Part shown: one piece after another, positions 36,306 to 49,782 of the stretch
Layout of the letters: every line of letters begins with the position of its first letter
How positions within the stretch are numbered: position 1 is the first letter of the stretch
Assembly: GCF_000004075.3 (NCBI RefSeq)
Contig: NC_026657.2
Coordinates: 6,386,001 to 6,450,000 of the forward strand
DNA from: Cucumis sativus
Lineage: Eukaryota > Streptophyta > Magnoliopsida > Cucurbitales > Cucurbitaceae
DNA length: 64,000 nt
Direction: 5' to 3'
Notes under the pieces: generated by a model
The model's input: only the letters and a program-made list of their open reading frames with translations
Database searches by the model: none
Told to the model about the DNA's origin: nothing
Program-made: the position numbers and the translations under genes

Positions 36306-37965
36306 AAGCGGAATGTAAAGTGCAGTTGGGGTAAACCAAAAAAAAAAGTGTGATTAGTCTATTTAGTGCGTCGAACAACTCAACGAAAAGAGAAGAAAGA
36401 GAGAAGATTTTTGAGACACGGTGGAACCCACCAAAGATGTGGTGCCTCACTCTATCATTATGGGATTTTAGAATTTGATGGAAAGATGCAATTATTGCTG
36501 CATGGAATTCCAAAAACAAAACTACATGACGGCCTATTCATTCACATATTCCAATTCCCTCTTCTTCTTCCTTTTTTCTGTCTCTCAAAAAAAAAAAAAG
36601 AAAAAAAAAAGTAAAACAGTATAGTTTAGTAACCCTTTTTTTGGTTTTGTTTATGACACTTTGAATTTTGTAACCACAAATAATGATGAACAAAGTAACA
36701 AAAGGTGGCTTTCTTAATTTTCCAACCAGCGCACCATAGTTAACTATGCAATTGGTAGTATTATTAATTAAATAAAAGCCCTGGAAATGTAGAATTAAAA
36801 TATAATGAATGGGGTGAAGGGCAGGTATTATATTATTATTTTATTTGAAAATAGTATAAAGATATAAATATCGAGGAGACTAGAGGAAGTTATAAAAGCA
36901 GGTGCTCCCAGTACCACATAGAGAATTGACAAAGTTAAGAGGAGTCCTCGATGTGCGTGGTCTCGAGTTGAGGGCTGACTTGTTAGAGGGAGGGCTGGGA
37001 AAGGAAGTGGAATTTTCCACACAAAATGACCCCTGGCCCCAGTCATGAGACTCTGCTTTTTGGTTGCTCCCCAAACCCACCCTCTCTCTCTCTAGCTATG
37101 ATTCCCCAAACAAACCACCTTTCCCCAGCTCCCTTAATTTCGTCTCTCTCAACGAATCTTATTCCCTTCACCGTCAACAACCAACCACCTCGTCCTTAAT
37201 TTCGGCCACACAAACGAACACACTCATCCCAATCACCACATATATTCAACCTTTTCCTTCTTCATCGTCCCTTCTTACTTCCTAAAACCCTATCCTCCTT
37301 AATCTCATTTTTATCCATCCCTTCACCATTTTTTTTTATTATTATTATTCTTATATATCATTCTAATCATAACCAAAGCTTTCACAATGATAAAACAAAT
37401 TTCCCCCTCCCATTTTTATTTTATATGCACCTTCAAGGCTTCAACGTAACCCCCCCTCCTCCCGCAATCACATTTATAACCTATATATCAAAATTTAACA
37501 AATACCCTCTTTTAATCTTAATTCATATTCATACTTAACCTTCCAATTAATCATGTTGGTTCAGTAGCCGTTTAAATTAATCACAACTTCTACTATTTGA
37601 ATTTCCTTTAATTACTCATGCTTCCCCCTTCTTGTTCACAAAAAGACTTACTCTCAAAAGGAAATGGGGCAGATGCCTCCGTTAAATATATTCCATCAGA
37701 ATCCTATGATATTTTTTCCTTCCCTTTTCTCTTTTCTTTTTTTCCTTTTAAAATCTTGCTTTGAAAAAAGATTGAATAATCATTGTACAATGATTTAATC
37801 TACTACTGGAAAAGGAAATAAGACAAGCCTTTTTCTAAAGAAAAGGAAATGTTAATTGCTAGTTATTATCACTCATCAAATAGAGATCAGTAGATAGTTG
37901 CAGAGTAAAATTAAATAGGAAAACGAATGAGGTTTTTTTTAATAAAAAAAAACCATACATATACA

Positions 37966-38291
37966 TACGCGCCTCTTAACCTCCCTTTCTCTATATATGT
38001 GTGAGTGTGTGTGTATATATATTATGAGGGTTCGTGGAGATATATTTTAATAATGTGGATTAAATAAATGAATTGAATCGGTCGTCGAGAACATGAATCT
38101 GAAGCCTCAAAATCAGAGAAAATCGAGGTCAGGTCCTGTCATATGGCTTTTGACGTAGGTGTGGGCCGTGTGCAAGATACTCATATACCCTTTAATTCCA
38201 ACGTCAACCATTCCAAAGTTCTCCAACAAAATTCTTTTAACAATTTTTATGTACACCCTACACCTACGCGCCTCTTAACCTCCCTTTCTCT
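37966..38291. repeat. Exact 27-base direct repeats, 299 bases apart
   Basis: The 27 bases starting TACGCGCCTCTTAACC at 37966-37992 recur without change at 38265-38291. The bases between the copies are unrelated to either. Confidence 0.9.
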
Positions 38292-38390
38292 TTTTCTCTC
38301 TCCTTTTCCATTCTTCATTTCACCATTCATAAAGTGATGAGTGTAGTTCTAAAGTTTTCTTATACAATTATTGTTCACTTTCAAGTCGCC

Positions 38391-38413
38391 CTACCTTTCT
38401 CTCTCTCTCTCTC

Positions 38414-38445
<32 letters not shown>

Positions 38446-38460
38446 GAAAGAAAGAAAGAA
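38391..38460 (+). repeat. Compound simple repeat (CT)n-(C)21-(A)10-(GAAA)n
   Basis: A CT run is followed by 21 C (38415-38435), 10 A and several GAAA units. Run lengths here may be unreliable in assembly. Confidence 0.9.
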
Positions 38461-38570
38461 AAAAAAAGTCTCCATTCCTTTTCCTCTAATTTTGTGTGTG
38501 TGTTCTTAATTTTAATGTTTTCTCAACTCAACTTTTCTATAGAATACAATACAATTGTAATGAAAAAAAT

Positions 38571-38636
38571 AAATCTGGGTAAGTTGCTAAGTAGGGATGT
38601 TGTTTCTGTATACAATTTAGCAACTTACCCAGATTT
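38571..38636. repeat. Perfect 20-base foldback with 26-base loop
   Basis: AAATCTGGGTAAGTTGCTAA (38571-38590) is the exact reverse complement of 38617-38636. The loop is 38591-38616. One wobble and one pair can extend the stem inward. Confidence 0.92.
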
Positions 38637-39178
38637 TTCAATGGGCCCAAAAGATCCTCAATGAGGCTGTGAGCTAGAGGGAAAATATGGTTAGCTAAAT
38701 GGAAACTTGGACGAAGGAATATATTCCTCGTCCCTACAATTGAAATAGTCTATAACCTAATACTTAAATATAAAGTTATTTTTTCAATTAATTGAATATT
38801 TAATTTGCCAATATGTTTTCAAGTACAACCTTTGGGGCGAACGACCAACACTTCCATCTTCTTAGATTGAGTATCTTTATTTGGGATGGTTCTATTTTCG
38901 GAATGATACTTCTAACTAATTATAATTTTATTTTTAAATGAAAACAAGTTTTAAACACTCAATAATCATTTTTCCGAATAGACTATGAGGGCATGCAGAT
39001 GCCTAACTAGGACATGGACAACTATAGATTATATTGTCCTGTATTTGATTTTTTTTTTTTTTTTTAACTTTTAGCAATCTGGTATGGTTGAATATTTGAA
39101 TCATATATGGTTTTTGGAGGTTTTACATTTCACAATAACACCCTTTTTCAAATTAACAAACAGACATAAAACGAAAAG

Positions 39179-39212
<34 letters not shown>

Positions 39213-42200
39213 TGGTATTTTTTGCCACATACTAATATGTATAAAATATGATTTCGTTTGTTTATAGTTATTAGATAATTACACAAAAAAAAATGTTAGT
39301 TGGGGCCGGGGTGGGGGTGATACAAAATTCAGTAAAGAATCAAAACTAAAAGGTAGATCTTTGCGTTGGGGTCTGTAATTAGAGCCTGGGAGGGTTTTGA
39401 TTTAGGAATTGAAATGAGTATTAATTAGTATATTGTAGCATTAGAAAGTACGTAGTGGATATACATGTAGGTTTTGTATTTTCAAGCGTAGAGAGAGATA
39501 TTGTAGCATTAGAGATGGGTAGTGTTGTGACGTGAATTGAAGCTAAGAGGTAGATGAATGTTTTGGTTGAAATGGTTCTGTAGTTGTGCGCTTGTGGGGG
39601 AAGTTGGGGGGCCCTTTTCATGGAGATCAGAAATATAATAAAGATCAACGACAACACCTTTTTATTTATTTATTACTATTTTATATTTAAAAAATGGTTG
39701 TATTTGTAATTTGTTATTTGTAGGAATTAAATTAGGAAAATAGAAAGAGATGAAGTAATTAATTAAAGGGGAGGGTGAGTGGAAGTAAGACACATGCATA
39801 AATCAAAATGATATTGGAATTTGAATCATCATATTTGATTTAATTTTAATTTTTCTACCCCCCCCTAGACATCCCGACATGGATGGAAGCTTTGATGTAA
39901 CCCCCACCACTCATTGCTCTTAAGACTTCTTCCTCTTCCATCTACTGTAATATCTCTACTCTTTTCCCACTCCCCCCCTCCTAACACATAACATTAACAT
40001 CCATTATTCTTTCTTAAAAATAACTTTTCAACACAATACACATTACTATATCACTCACTATTTCCTATATATATATATCTATCATTCATTTCATATATTT
40101 CCCAACACAATCAAGTTTTTTAAAACATTACACTCCATCTACACATCTTTTACAATTTTACCCAGTCACATTTTGTTTCACTCACATATGCGCACCTACT
40201 TTTAGGTACACCCTCTCACACCCAAATAGTGTTTAATTTAGGTGTAGCTTTTTTTTCTTTTCTTTTTCTTTTTTTAATCTTTTATCCAATACCAATGCCA
40301 ACACACCAACTTTTCCACAAATAATTAAATTCACAAATACTTCATAATATTTCAACCACATACATTATTTAATGAGTATGTAGATTTAACATATTCATGG
40401 GCATCTTTTGATTTACAAAATAATTTACATTTGAAAATTAAACAATTACCTTTAATTTACAAATATAAACCAAAATTATATGTAAGATAGCAATCGATGT
40501 ATTATTATTCATGAATTAAATTTGGTTTAATTGTTATATTAATGAAAAATTTAACAGCATAAAATAAAAATAAATTGGTATTTTTGTATTAAACTCGATT
40601 AAATTATTTGTCTTAATTAATAAAAATAATTAAATAAATATAAACCAATTAGATTATCAATATGATTAGTTAATTAATTTGGCTGTTTTCAAATACAACC
40701 AAATAAACAAAAATTGGATAGATGTTGATAGAAACTAATAAAACTCTTAAATTTTGCTATATTTATAAATTTTCTTAGCATTTTTGTCATTTTAAAAAAA
40801 TTTCTTAAAAAATAGTTAAAATAACTTGAAATATTAGTGGTAAATATAATAGCTTTCTTGGCGACATACTAAAGGAGTGGATTCGATAAGTGCATTAGGA
40901 TATATCAATTAGGTTGATACATTCATATACCACCCTCATCATACTCCGATTGAAGATTAGATGCATTGTATTATTGTTTTTTTGAACAAGATGATAGGGG
41001 GCGGAGGAAGCGAGATCAATAGATGTACCCCAAATATCGCAACCAAGTTGATACATCTCAACATTTTCATTCAATTCCAAACCTAAAACCATGATTAATC
41101 ATTACACACAAAAATAATATATACATGACCACTAGGTTTTTTCTAGCTTATCCTCGATACTCATTTTTGGGACAATGCATCAAAATCACCTAAAAAAGAA
41201 GGGTATTAAATATATATCTAAATTTCATGACAAACTGTGAAATAAATATGCCCCTAAGTGTAGTTGAGAATTTTTGGTTTAACACTTACACTTCCTCATT
41301 GTTATTGAATACATCTTCCTTGTTGTTATTGAATATATATAATATATATTGTATGCTTTTTAACTAATTCTTGGCCCGATCTTTGTATTCATTTTGAACT
41401 TTGTCGAACTCTTCTAATTTTGAATGAATGTTGTTATAGAAATATGATGAGAGTTGTGTTAATGAGGTGTAAACCTACGAGAGATATATTTAGTCCCGTT
41501 TATGTTTGCAAGTCTCTCTCTAGGTATGTAATGCACTTTTTTTTAAGTTAAGAAACTTGAGAATATTTTGGTCAGATAAGGTACATGGTTTACAATTAAA
41601 GATACTGAAGTTTTGGTATGATGGATGCTTAAAAAGGAAGTATGCTATAGAATTACAAAAGACATACAATAAATTGTCAGAAGAAGAGAACAATCAAGCT
41701 AAGCAACCACTACTTAAGGTCAAGGCATCGATCATGAAGATACGCACATATTTGACATTAGGCGTTTGTTTCAGTTGGCAAGAGATACCCACCAGCTTTG
41801 GGTCGCTTTTTCCACCATACGCTCTCCAAAAGCATATAAAACTCACACCTTTTTCTTCTTCTTCTTGTTTTATTATTAGGTTAAATTATAAATACTTCTA
41901 AAGGGCACGTCTTAATTATATGCTTATCCACTTAAATTTCTACCCTTGATATTTAAAATTATTTCAACTTTTTTTTTTTGCATTAACAAAAAAAGAAAAA
42001 AAACACGAGAACGTGACATTGAATTTTAATAGAGATATATTCGTGGGGTTAAATGTTGTTTTAATCATGCACATGAACTTTTGGACAAGTTTCAACGATG
42101 CTTCTTTAATTTTAGGATTATTTTCATTTTATTAACTTTCCTAAAGAAAAAGGAAGACAAATTTGTGATTGAGTGATTAAGTTGTAAAATTTAGAAGTTA

Positions 42201-44600
42201 ACATTCGTGGGTTAACAAGTTTTATCGCATTCAAAGTATTATACACCAATTTGGAAAAGAAAAATAGATTGAGAGTTAATTTTGGAATTCCTTAATCAAC
42301 CACCAAAATGGAAAAAAAAAAAAAAAAAAGATTCTCGAGCATTTTGTATATTTATCTGTTTAATTCGATATTTTTTCCCCTTTGGGATTTCACGCATACC
42401 CCGTCAATTGTCATTACAAAAATAGGATAGTAAGTAATGGAGAATGCATACATTTGTTAGAAGGTGCAGTAGAAAGAGAAGGTTGTAAACATCGTTGAAA
42501 GAAAGAGTGGGATCTGAAGAAAGAAAGCATTAGACGAGGAATATATGTTCATGAGAGGGAAAAAAAAATCGCAGAAATAGGGAGTGTAGGAGGGTGCAAA
42601 CGAAGTCCAAAGGGAAAAAGAGGGAATCAAGTAGTCGCATATAATATCTTAATTACCTAAATTGGACAATTCTTAACGCCCTTATCATTCTCGAGGCTCA
42701 ATAGAAAAATTACATTCCCAGTGGTTAAAGCCTCGATGTATTAAGTTAAGCCAATAGCTAAATAATAGAAATTCAACCCTAAAAGTTGGGTGATACTCCA
42801 AAAACAATATTCTATATTCAATTACCACGATTTCAAAAGTTTTCTATTACAATCCTCACTTAGTTATTTTTTAGTGAAATCAGATAAATTAACTAATCAA
42901 TTATCTAAAATGCCAATAAAGCACTGATTAATCTAAATTAACAACTAAAGGAAATACCATTGATCCCTAATTCCTCTTTCCTTTAGTTTCTTGTTTTTTT
43001 AAAATGAGTAGTTAATTTATTTGACATTTTCAAATGTTCAGAGACTTGTTAGACAACAAGTGATGAAGATGCTAGAATGTCTTAACCTAGCTGATGTAAG
43101 TGTACTCCCTAACTCTTTGCTTTAAAATATTGGACAACAAACTCAATTTATTTTTTAGAAATTTAGAAGTTTGGTTCTCCCACCAATATACTTAATGCAA
43201 TACCATTGAAAAAAGTTGTCTGTTATGGGTGAAGTACATCATTTATAAATGGAGAGATGGAACTAATTATTAGAAAGAAAAAGAAAAACTAAAAATGACT
43301 TAGTTGGGGAAATGAAGGGCGCTCCCAATTCTCTATTATAGGGTCGCCATTTGTCCATCTACTGTCAGATAACCTGAAACATGCACTTCTTATAACATTC
43401 ATTCTCAAATTTATGTATGTATAAAATAACATCAATCTCACAGTGTTTTATTTAATTACAACCATTTTACAAACAGGCGATGAAACCAGAAACTGTAGTT
43501 AACAAAATTTGCGTTTATCCACGTTGAACTATGTTTGAATTGACTAGAGACTGATGATCGACTATGTTTAATATTATACGTCTTTTTAGAAGGTTACAAA
43601 TAAAAATTTAAAGAAAAAAAAAGTTAGGGTGCTGGGGAGTAATGGGCCGGTAGCTGTTTAAAGCGTTGAAGCAAGTATGTTACAATATATATTTGAAGGG
43701 TGTGAAGTAAATGAATAAAATATTAAAGCACAAGAGAGATAAAGATGACATATTGAAATATTGTTTAATAAAATAAAGTATGATCTTTTCCAAAAAGAAG
43801 CGTTATGTTTTATACATGTGGAATACAAAGAAGGTTGAACAGAGGTACGTAAAAGATATATTGAAATAGAGAAATAAAAAATTGAAGGAAAAAGAAGAAT
43901 GATTTGGGTTCATTAATAATGAAGTGCTGATGAAGGGAGTATTAGTGTTAAGAGGTTGTTGTGTATAACAGTAATATAATAGTGAAAAGTAAGGAAGGAA
44001 ACTGAAAAAGAGAGAGGAGAAAAGGATAATTGGAAAATAATGTGTGTGTGTGTGTGTGGGGACAAAAAGAGATGAGAGTTTAATTAAATAAGAATGGAGT
44101 TATTGATAGAAATAAAAATAAGAAATGGGGGATTTTAGGGAGGTAGAGGGGTAAAATAAGAAAAGAAGAATGGAATAATATTGGGAAGAACTTTTAGAGT
44201 AGGAACAAAAGAAGTGGCGTAGACCCGCATTATGGAGCAGCTGGCATATGATATGTTTTGAATGGGCAGTGGGAGTGTGGAATGGTTTTGTTTTCAAGAT
44301 GTACATAATTGTACTGTGCAAAAAAGAGAGAGAGAGAGAGAAATCAAAATACATACAAGCTTATAATTAAGGGTAGTGTTTGGGTTTTGTATTTCCTTTG
44401 GTATTATGGTACGTACAGGGTTAGATATAAAATAAAATGAAGGGAATTGAAGAATTAAATATTAAATTAGAAAACATTACTTTTTCGCATTTACTGGTAC
44501 GTTGACCCAAACAGCACACCCAGAGAGGTTGAAGTGATTAAAGTGCCCTAAATATAGAAAATAATAAAAAATAAAAAATAAAGCTAAGAAGAGAGGAATT

Positions 44601-44625
44601 GGGGGGGGGGGGGGGGGGGGAGGGG
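44601..44625 (+). repeat. 20-G run upstream of the WRKY12 start
   Basis: Twenty consecutive G (44601-44620), then AGGGG. It ends about 100 bases before the ATG, so it lies in the leader or core promoter on the coding strand. Confidence 0.9.
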
Positions 44626-44725
44626 ATCTTTCTTTTTCTTTGTTTGTTTGGCATTTGGTTTTTGCTTTTGCTTTGCTTTCTTGGGATCACTTTCCTTGGT
44701 ATAATCATAGTGAGAAAGACGAATA

Positions 44726-46663
44726 ATGGAAACTGGAACCCAGACCCAAAGATCATCAGGGAGAGGGGAGGATTATGAAGTTCAAGTGTCGTTCCACCTC
44801 TCAAATGATCCACACCACATCCACGAAATGGGATTTGTGCAGTTGGAAGAGCACAGCCAGGTTTTGAGCTTCTTGGCACCCAACAACAACAACAACACCA
44901 CCAATATGCCACCTCCTCCCTTTACTACTACTTCTCCTCACTCCAACATCCTCCCTCGACCACCTTCTTGGACTAATCACCAGGTACTAACTACACTAAC
45001 TACTAACTACTATTACTATTAATTTGCTCACCTTTTTTCTACTCGATTAATATACATGTATTAAGTTGTCATCCACTAATTCCTATCAGCTGCCCGGAAC
45101 ACTGGATCCCAAGCCCGGTAACGATGAAAACTGCACGGCTACTGCTACTGATGCCACCAATTCATGGTATACACAAATACAACAAAACCCTAATTATTAC
45201 ATATTGTTTGCACGTACAGTGATTGAGTTAGGTAGGAATGAATTAATATGAATATATACATGATCATGCTCTTAATTTGCACTGCAGGTGGAGAAACACA
45301 AACGCCGATAAGAGTAAGGTGAAGGTAAGGAGAAAGCTGAGAGAGCCACGTTTCTGTTTTCAGACAAGAAGCGATGTTGATGTGCTGGACGATGGCTATA
45401 AATGGAGAAAATATGGCCAAAAAGTTGTCAAGAACAGCCTTCATCCTAGGTACTACCCATCCTTACCTCCTTTTCCGATCCTCCTCCTCCTCCTCTTCTT
45501 CTTCTTTCTTTTAGTATATATCACATCCTTCTCTCGCATCGCATGCACCAGTAATGCCACCCAAACCCTTATGTTCTTTGCTAATATAACATCCACCATT
45601 CACTTTTCAATTATATCATCACTTCTCTCCCAATATCCCTACCCTAATTTTGAATTTAATTTATCTATACTACTTTAGCTTCTTCATGATGGCATATTAA
45701 TTTCATGCATCATCAAGTCTCCTTGCTATTTTGATATCGAAATGAGATTAATTATTTTTTTTTATCTAGATTCACGAGTGTAGAATAGAACTAATTATTA
45801 TTTTTATCTAGATTCAAGAGTGTAGAATAGAACCGATTAAAGTTGTATGAAATGTTGGGAGAGATTGATTAGTTATGATGCAAATTAAGGCATACGGATT
45901 ATTGTCATAAGTTGCATTGCATTGTATGTGTGTATGTATGTATATATGTATAGCATATATGTATTATCACGAGTTGTTGATGATGCGCGAGAGAGAGAGG
46001 TTAAAATGAGAAAATGCACGAATGGAATGATAAAACAATTGATTAGTTAGTATAGAAAATAGATATACATATACATGTACATGTACATGTATGTAAAGAG
46101 AGAGGATATAATAATTAGGAGAAAGAGAAGTGAAGAGGGGTTTTGGGGGTTTGGGTAGTTCACAGTTCAGTTTCAGTAGTAGGCAGATTGGGAATGATTA
46201 TGTTATATTCTCTTCACCAGTGCCATCATTATTGATTTGGGGATTTTGGTTATAGGTGGCCGCCCCCCCAAGGCCAAGGCCCAGAACAACTACCAGTCAT
46301 CCACACACACACACACACACATATATACCTATATTCTTCTATTTCTAATTTTGACTACTTTTTCTTTACTCTCTGCACAACACAACAACATATCCATTCA
46401 TTTCATTTTTGTTTCTATGGTGATTTAATATGCGAAGGTAGGATGAGAACAAATAATAATATTCAAGGGTTAAATAATGATAGTGATTAATAATTTGCAG
46501 AAGCTACTATCGTTGCACGCATAGCAACTGCCGAGTGAAGAAGAGGGTAGAGCGACTGTCGGAGGATTGCCGGATGGTAATAACCACTTACGAAGGTAGA
46601 CACAACCACACTCCTTGTGATGACTCCAATTCTTCGGAGCACGAACCCTTTACATCCTTCTGA
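44726..46663 (+). CDS. WRKY12: WRKY12-type transcription factor (219 aa)
   Basis: Group IIc WRKY protein. Four exons join in phase: 44726-44983, 45090-45166, 45288-45449 and 46501-46663 (660 nt). The N-terminus is low in complexity, with Asn and Pro runs (54-66). The DNA-binding domain has WRKYGQK (151-157) and a zinc finger C171-x4-C176-x23-H200-x-H202. The last intron (1051 bp) splits the Arg codon before SYYRC, the intron position usual for this group. The sequence around the domain ([49 protein letters not shown]) agrees with Arabidopsis WRKY12 better than WRKY13. WRKY12 binds W-boxes, represses secondary wall formation in pith and affects flowering; the same role here is inferred. The ATG at 44726 is the first of the frame. 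Confidence 0.93.
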
Positions 46664-48626
46664 CTTCCGGCTCATTAATTCCCCAACTCCCAATAACTTT
46701 TTTTTTTCTTTTATATATATATAATATATATATAATTTTCTTTTTACATCCCTGCCTTCCCTAATTTCATTTCCCCCTTTCCTTTCTTAATTTCCCTTTT
46801 CATTGCAGCTTGTATAATTATTATTATTATTATTATTATTATTTCTTTCACTTTCTAAGCAAAATATCTGCCCCTCTGTATTTATTTGTTTAGAGATAAG
46901 ACGCACATGAGAATATGAGATGGATTCCACTCCACTCCACTCCAATTTCTACCTATCCTATTACTGTTTACTATTATTACTCCACCCCTCACCCCCTCTT
47001 TCTTCTTCTCACCCTACTTTTTATGATATGATTTACTAATACTTCGTTCTGGATCACACAATCTGATCAATGCTGGGTGGCCTGCCCTCGGCCTGTCACC
47101 AGGCCCAGCCCACTTCCAAATTAAACCTCTTGGCCCACCGCCCATTGTCGCTATCCCATTCCATTTAATATTCCCAACCTTCCCTTTTTCTTTCCAATAC
47201 GACGCTTCTCCAATATACCATTCCTGCCCTCCATGTTTCCTTTTTACTGCTTTCTTATATCTATAACACACCTTCTACAGTCTTTTGGCTGGGAATGCTG
47301 CATATACGAATGAGATTCTAAGATTTCGTTGATGTTATTTCAGATCACTACATCCTTAAGTCTTCTTCTTAGTTAATTTTCTCTGGACCAACTGTTAAGA
47401 GTTGTCATTCCATGCTCGTTATTTTCAGTTTCTTTTCCTAATCCTAACTGTGTGGTTTGAGAAGATCGTCGTCTATGGGGTGAATTCGACTCTTTTTTTT
47501 TATTATTTGTTGCTGTCTTAATTTTCTATCCAATACGTTGTACTACAAAAAACTGTAGGACTTTTCTATTTGAATCTTCCTATCTATTTTGACTCATTTA
47601 TTCGACTCTAATAATTCTTGCTAACCACAACCTCCATCTTTATTGGCCATTTTTAAATCCCACCTCAACTCATAATTTTAATTACCTTCTACCATCAACA
47701 TATCCAAATCTCAAATAAAATCCTTCACGTATGCATGTGCTCTCCATATATCTTTTCTACACAGTAAAAATAAAGTGAAAACAAGATATATATGGCAGGC
47801 TTTTATTGATGTGGAGACTGGGTTTTGTACAAGAACAGTGCAGCTGCCAAGAAAAAAAATAAAAAATACATTGCAATGAACCGTACATTTTAAGGATTAT
47901 GAAACTAATAAATTGTTCCAACCATTTTTTGACGATCACGTACACGTGCTTTTCAAACACACAAATAGAATCAAAATGTGGGCTTCTTCGCTTTATATCT
48001 GTGAATCATTCTCCAAAAAGGGGAAGGGGATCTCATTCCCTAATTCCATAAAAGAAAAAGAAAAGAGCTATCAAACTTCATCCATCTCATTCTTTTTACC
48101 TATTTCATGAGATGCCCATTTGTTTATATGTATTTTTCCAAAATCATACTAAATCCTATCATTTTTCTTTCACGTCCGTTTTAGTCTTTAGACTTTTAAA
48201 AATATCTTATCTTGACTCTTGTCGTTCGAGTTATGTTAGCTATGCAACAAAACGATACATGATTTCTACATTTGGATGATTTAGGCTTCGGATTTATCAT
48301 ATTAATTAAAAATGATTAATTTATAATATTTATGAGCAAATTTAGTAGAGTTTATTTTTTAGGGTTGTTATTAATTTTATTTTACCTTGTCATCATGTTG
48401 TGAATGTTAAGACAAAGATGTTCAAAGTGTGTTAGGTTTTGGTGTTAGCATAAATATTGAAAGTAAAATGGTAGCGGGAAAGAGAGATTGTGCACACTTG
48501 ATAGAGTAATTAGAAGAAAATAGTGGTGTATATGGGAGATATGAGCATATTAGGAAAGAAGAGATTTAAATTCGTACGTAAATAAATAATTAGAAATAAA
48601 AATTAATATAATATTTGAGTGGAAGG
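46664..48626. other. Intergenic region between WRKY12 and NDPK
   Basis: WRKY12 3' UTR with a (TTA)n run at about 46820-46841, then AT-rich DNA. No other gene recognised. Confidence 0.5.
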
Positions 48627-48669
48627 GTATTAGGGTTAGGCGACACCAAATGCAGTTGCACCTATAAAA
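48627..48669 (+). promoter_or_regulatory. NDPK core promoter: telo-box and TATA box
   Basis: TTAGGGTTAGG (48630-48640) is a telo-box-like motif, common upstream of plant translation and growth genes. TATAAAA at 48663-48669 lies about 100 bases before the ATG, giving an expected transcription start near 48695-48700 and a leader of about 70 nt. Confidence 0.6.
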
Positions 48670-48766
48670 TCCCTTTTACGCGTCTTCCCGATTCAACAGC
48701 GGTCTCCCTGTCTCTACCCCTACAAACTTCAACACCAGAAGCATAACTTAACGCCGGTCCACAAAA

Positions 48767-49782
48767 ATGGAGCAGAGCTTTATCATGATCAAGCCTGATG
48801 GAGTACAGAGAGGCCTGGTATCCCTCTTTCATATCCTCTTCCATTTCATTTCTTTTCTTTTCCTTTTAGTACAACTTAATCTGGGATGTTTCTTTCAACT
48901 TGGGGCGTATTTTCAGCTGTGGTGTATTTGCATTACCATCAATCCGTCTATCCTCCTGCTTTAATACGTTTCTGTGTCATTATTTTTCCAGGTTGGAGAG
49001 ATTATCAGTAGGTTTGAGAAGAAAGGCTTTTCTCTAAGAGGTAACTACCCCCGAGAGCTTTACGATTTCTCTGTTTTGTTTTTCCTTGTATGTTTTCTGT
49101 TGTGTATGTTTCGTTTCCTTTTGCGTCGATCTAAACACGGTGCAGAATTAACTTCTTTCCCGATAGGATCTCGTCGTCTTTAAATGTGTTCTTATTCTTA
49201 AGCTGACCTCGTCCTCTTGCTTGCCTAAGCTTGAGTTTGACGGAAATCTTACATTCTCTACCATCTGCAATCTGCACCTTTTTATTGTACTCAATATAGA
49301 CTGTTGCTGATTTAGAACAATACTTGGTGTGTGTGGGTTAGGTTTGAAGCTCATGTCTGTGGATCGCGCTTTTGCTGAAAATCATTACTCTGATCTTGCT
49401 GGAAAGCCCTTTTTTAATGGATTGATTGAATACATAATTTCTGGTCCCGTCGTTGCAATGATCTGGGAGGGGAAAAATGTTGTAGCAACTGGTAGGAAGA
49501 TCATCGGAGCGACGAAGCCAGTGGACTCTGATGTGGGAACCATACGGGGTGACTTTGCAATTGATGTTGGCAGGTAACGACGGTTTTGAATTGAATGAAT
49601 GCTTGATAGTAAGTTGATGAAGGAAAACATACGAGTGGATGATGGATGGTTGGTTTTGTCTTTTCAGGAACATCATTCATGGAAGTGACTCGGTGGAGAG
49701 TGCAAGGAAGGAAATTGCTCTTTGGTTCCCAGAAGGTCCCGTTTACTGGCAGAGTAGCCTTCATTCATGGATCTACGAGTGA
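48767..49782 (+). CDS. NDPK1: Nucleoside diphosphate kinase, cytosolic type 1 (148 aa)
   Basis: Transfers the gamma-phosphate from ATP to nucleoside diphosphates through a phosphohistidine. Four exons join in frame: 48767-48817, 48992-49040, 49342-49573 and 49668-49782 (447 nt). The start [17 protein letters not shown] is the classical NDPK N-terminus. The catalytic histidine is H115 in NIIHGSD, followed by [13 protein letters not shown]. The chain ends in SSLHSWIYE, as in plant type 1 enzymes. There is no transit peptide, and 148 residues is the usual length of the cytosolic form; organellar forms are longer. All expected catalytic residues are present. Confidence 0.96.

Larger units (their letters stand above)
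33852..44725. other. 10.9-kb intergenic region
   Basis: It separates the TCF25 promoter from WRKY12. It contains microsatellites, including (TC)n at 39180-39209, several short duplications, a perfect foldback (38571-38636) and long AT-rich stretches. All open frames are short and low in complexity. The part nearest 44725 is presumably the WRKY12 promoter. Confidence 0.5.

Noticed and set aside
44538-44912. Minus-strand open frame across the WRKY12 start
   Set aside because: Pro/Ser-rich antisense of the poly(G) tract and exon 1.
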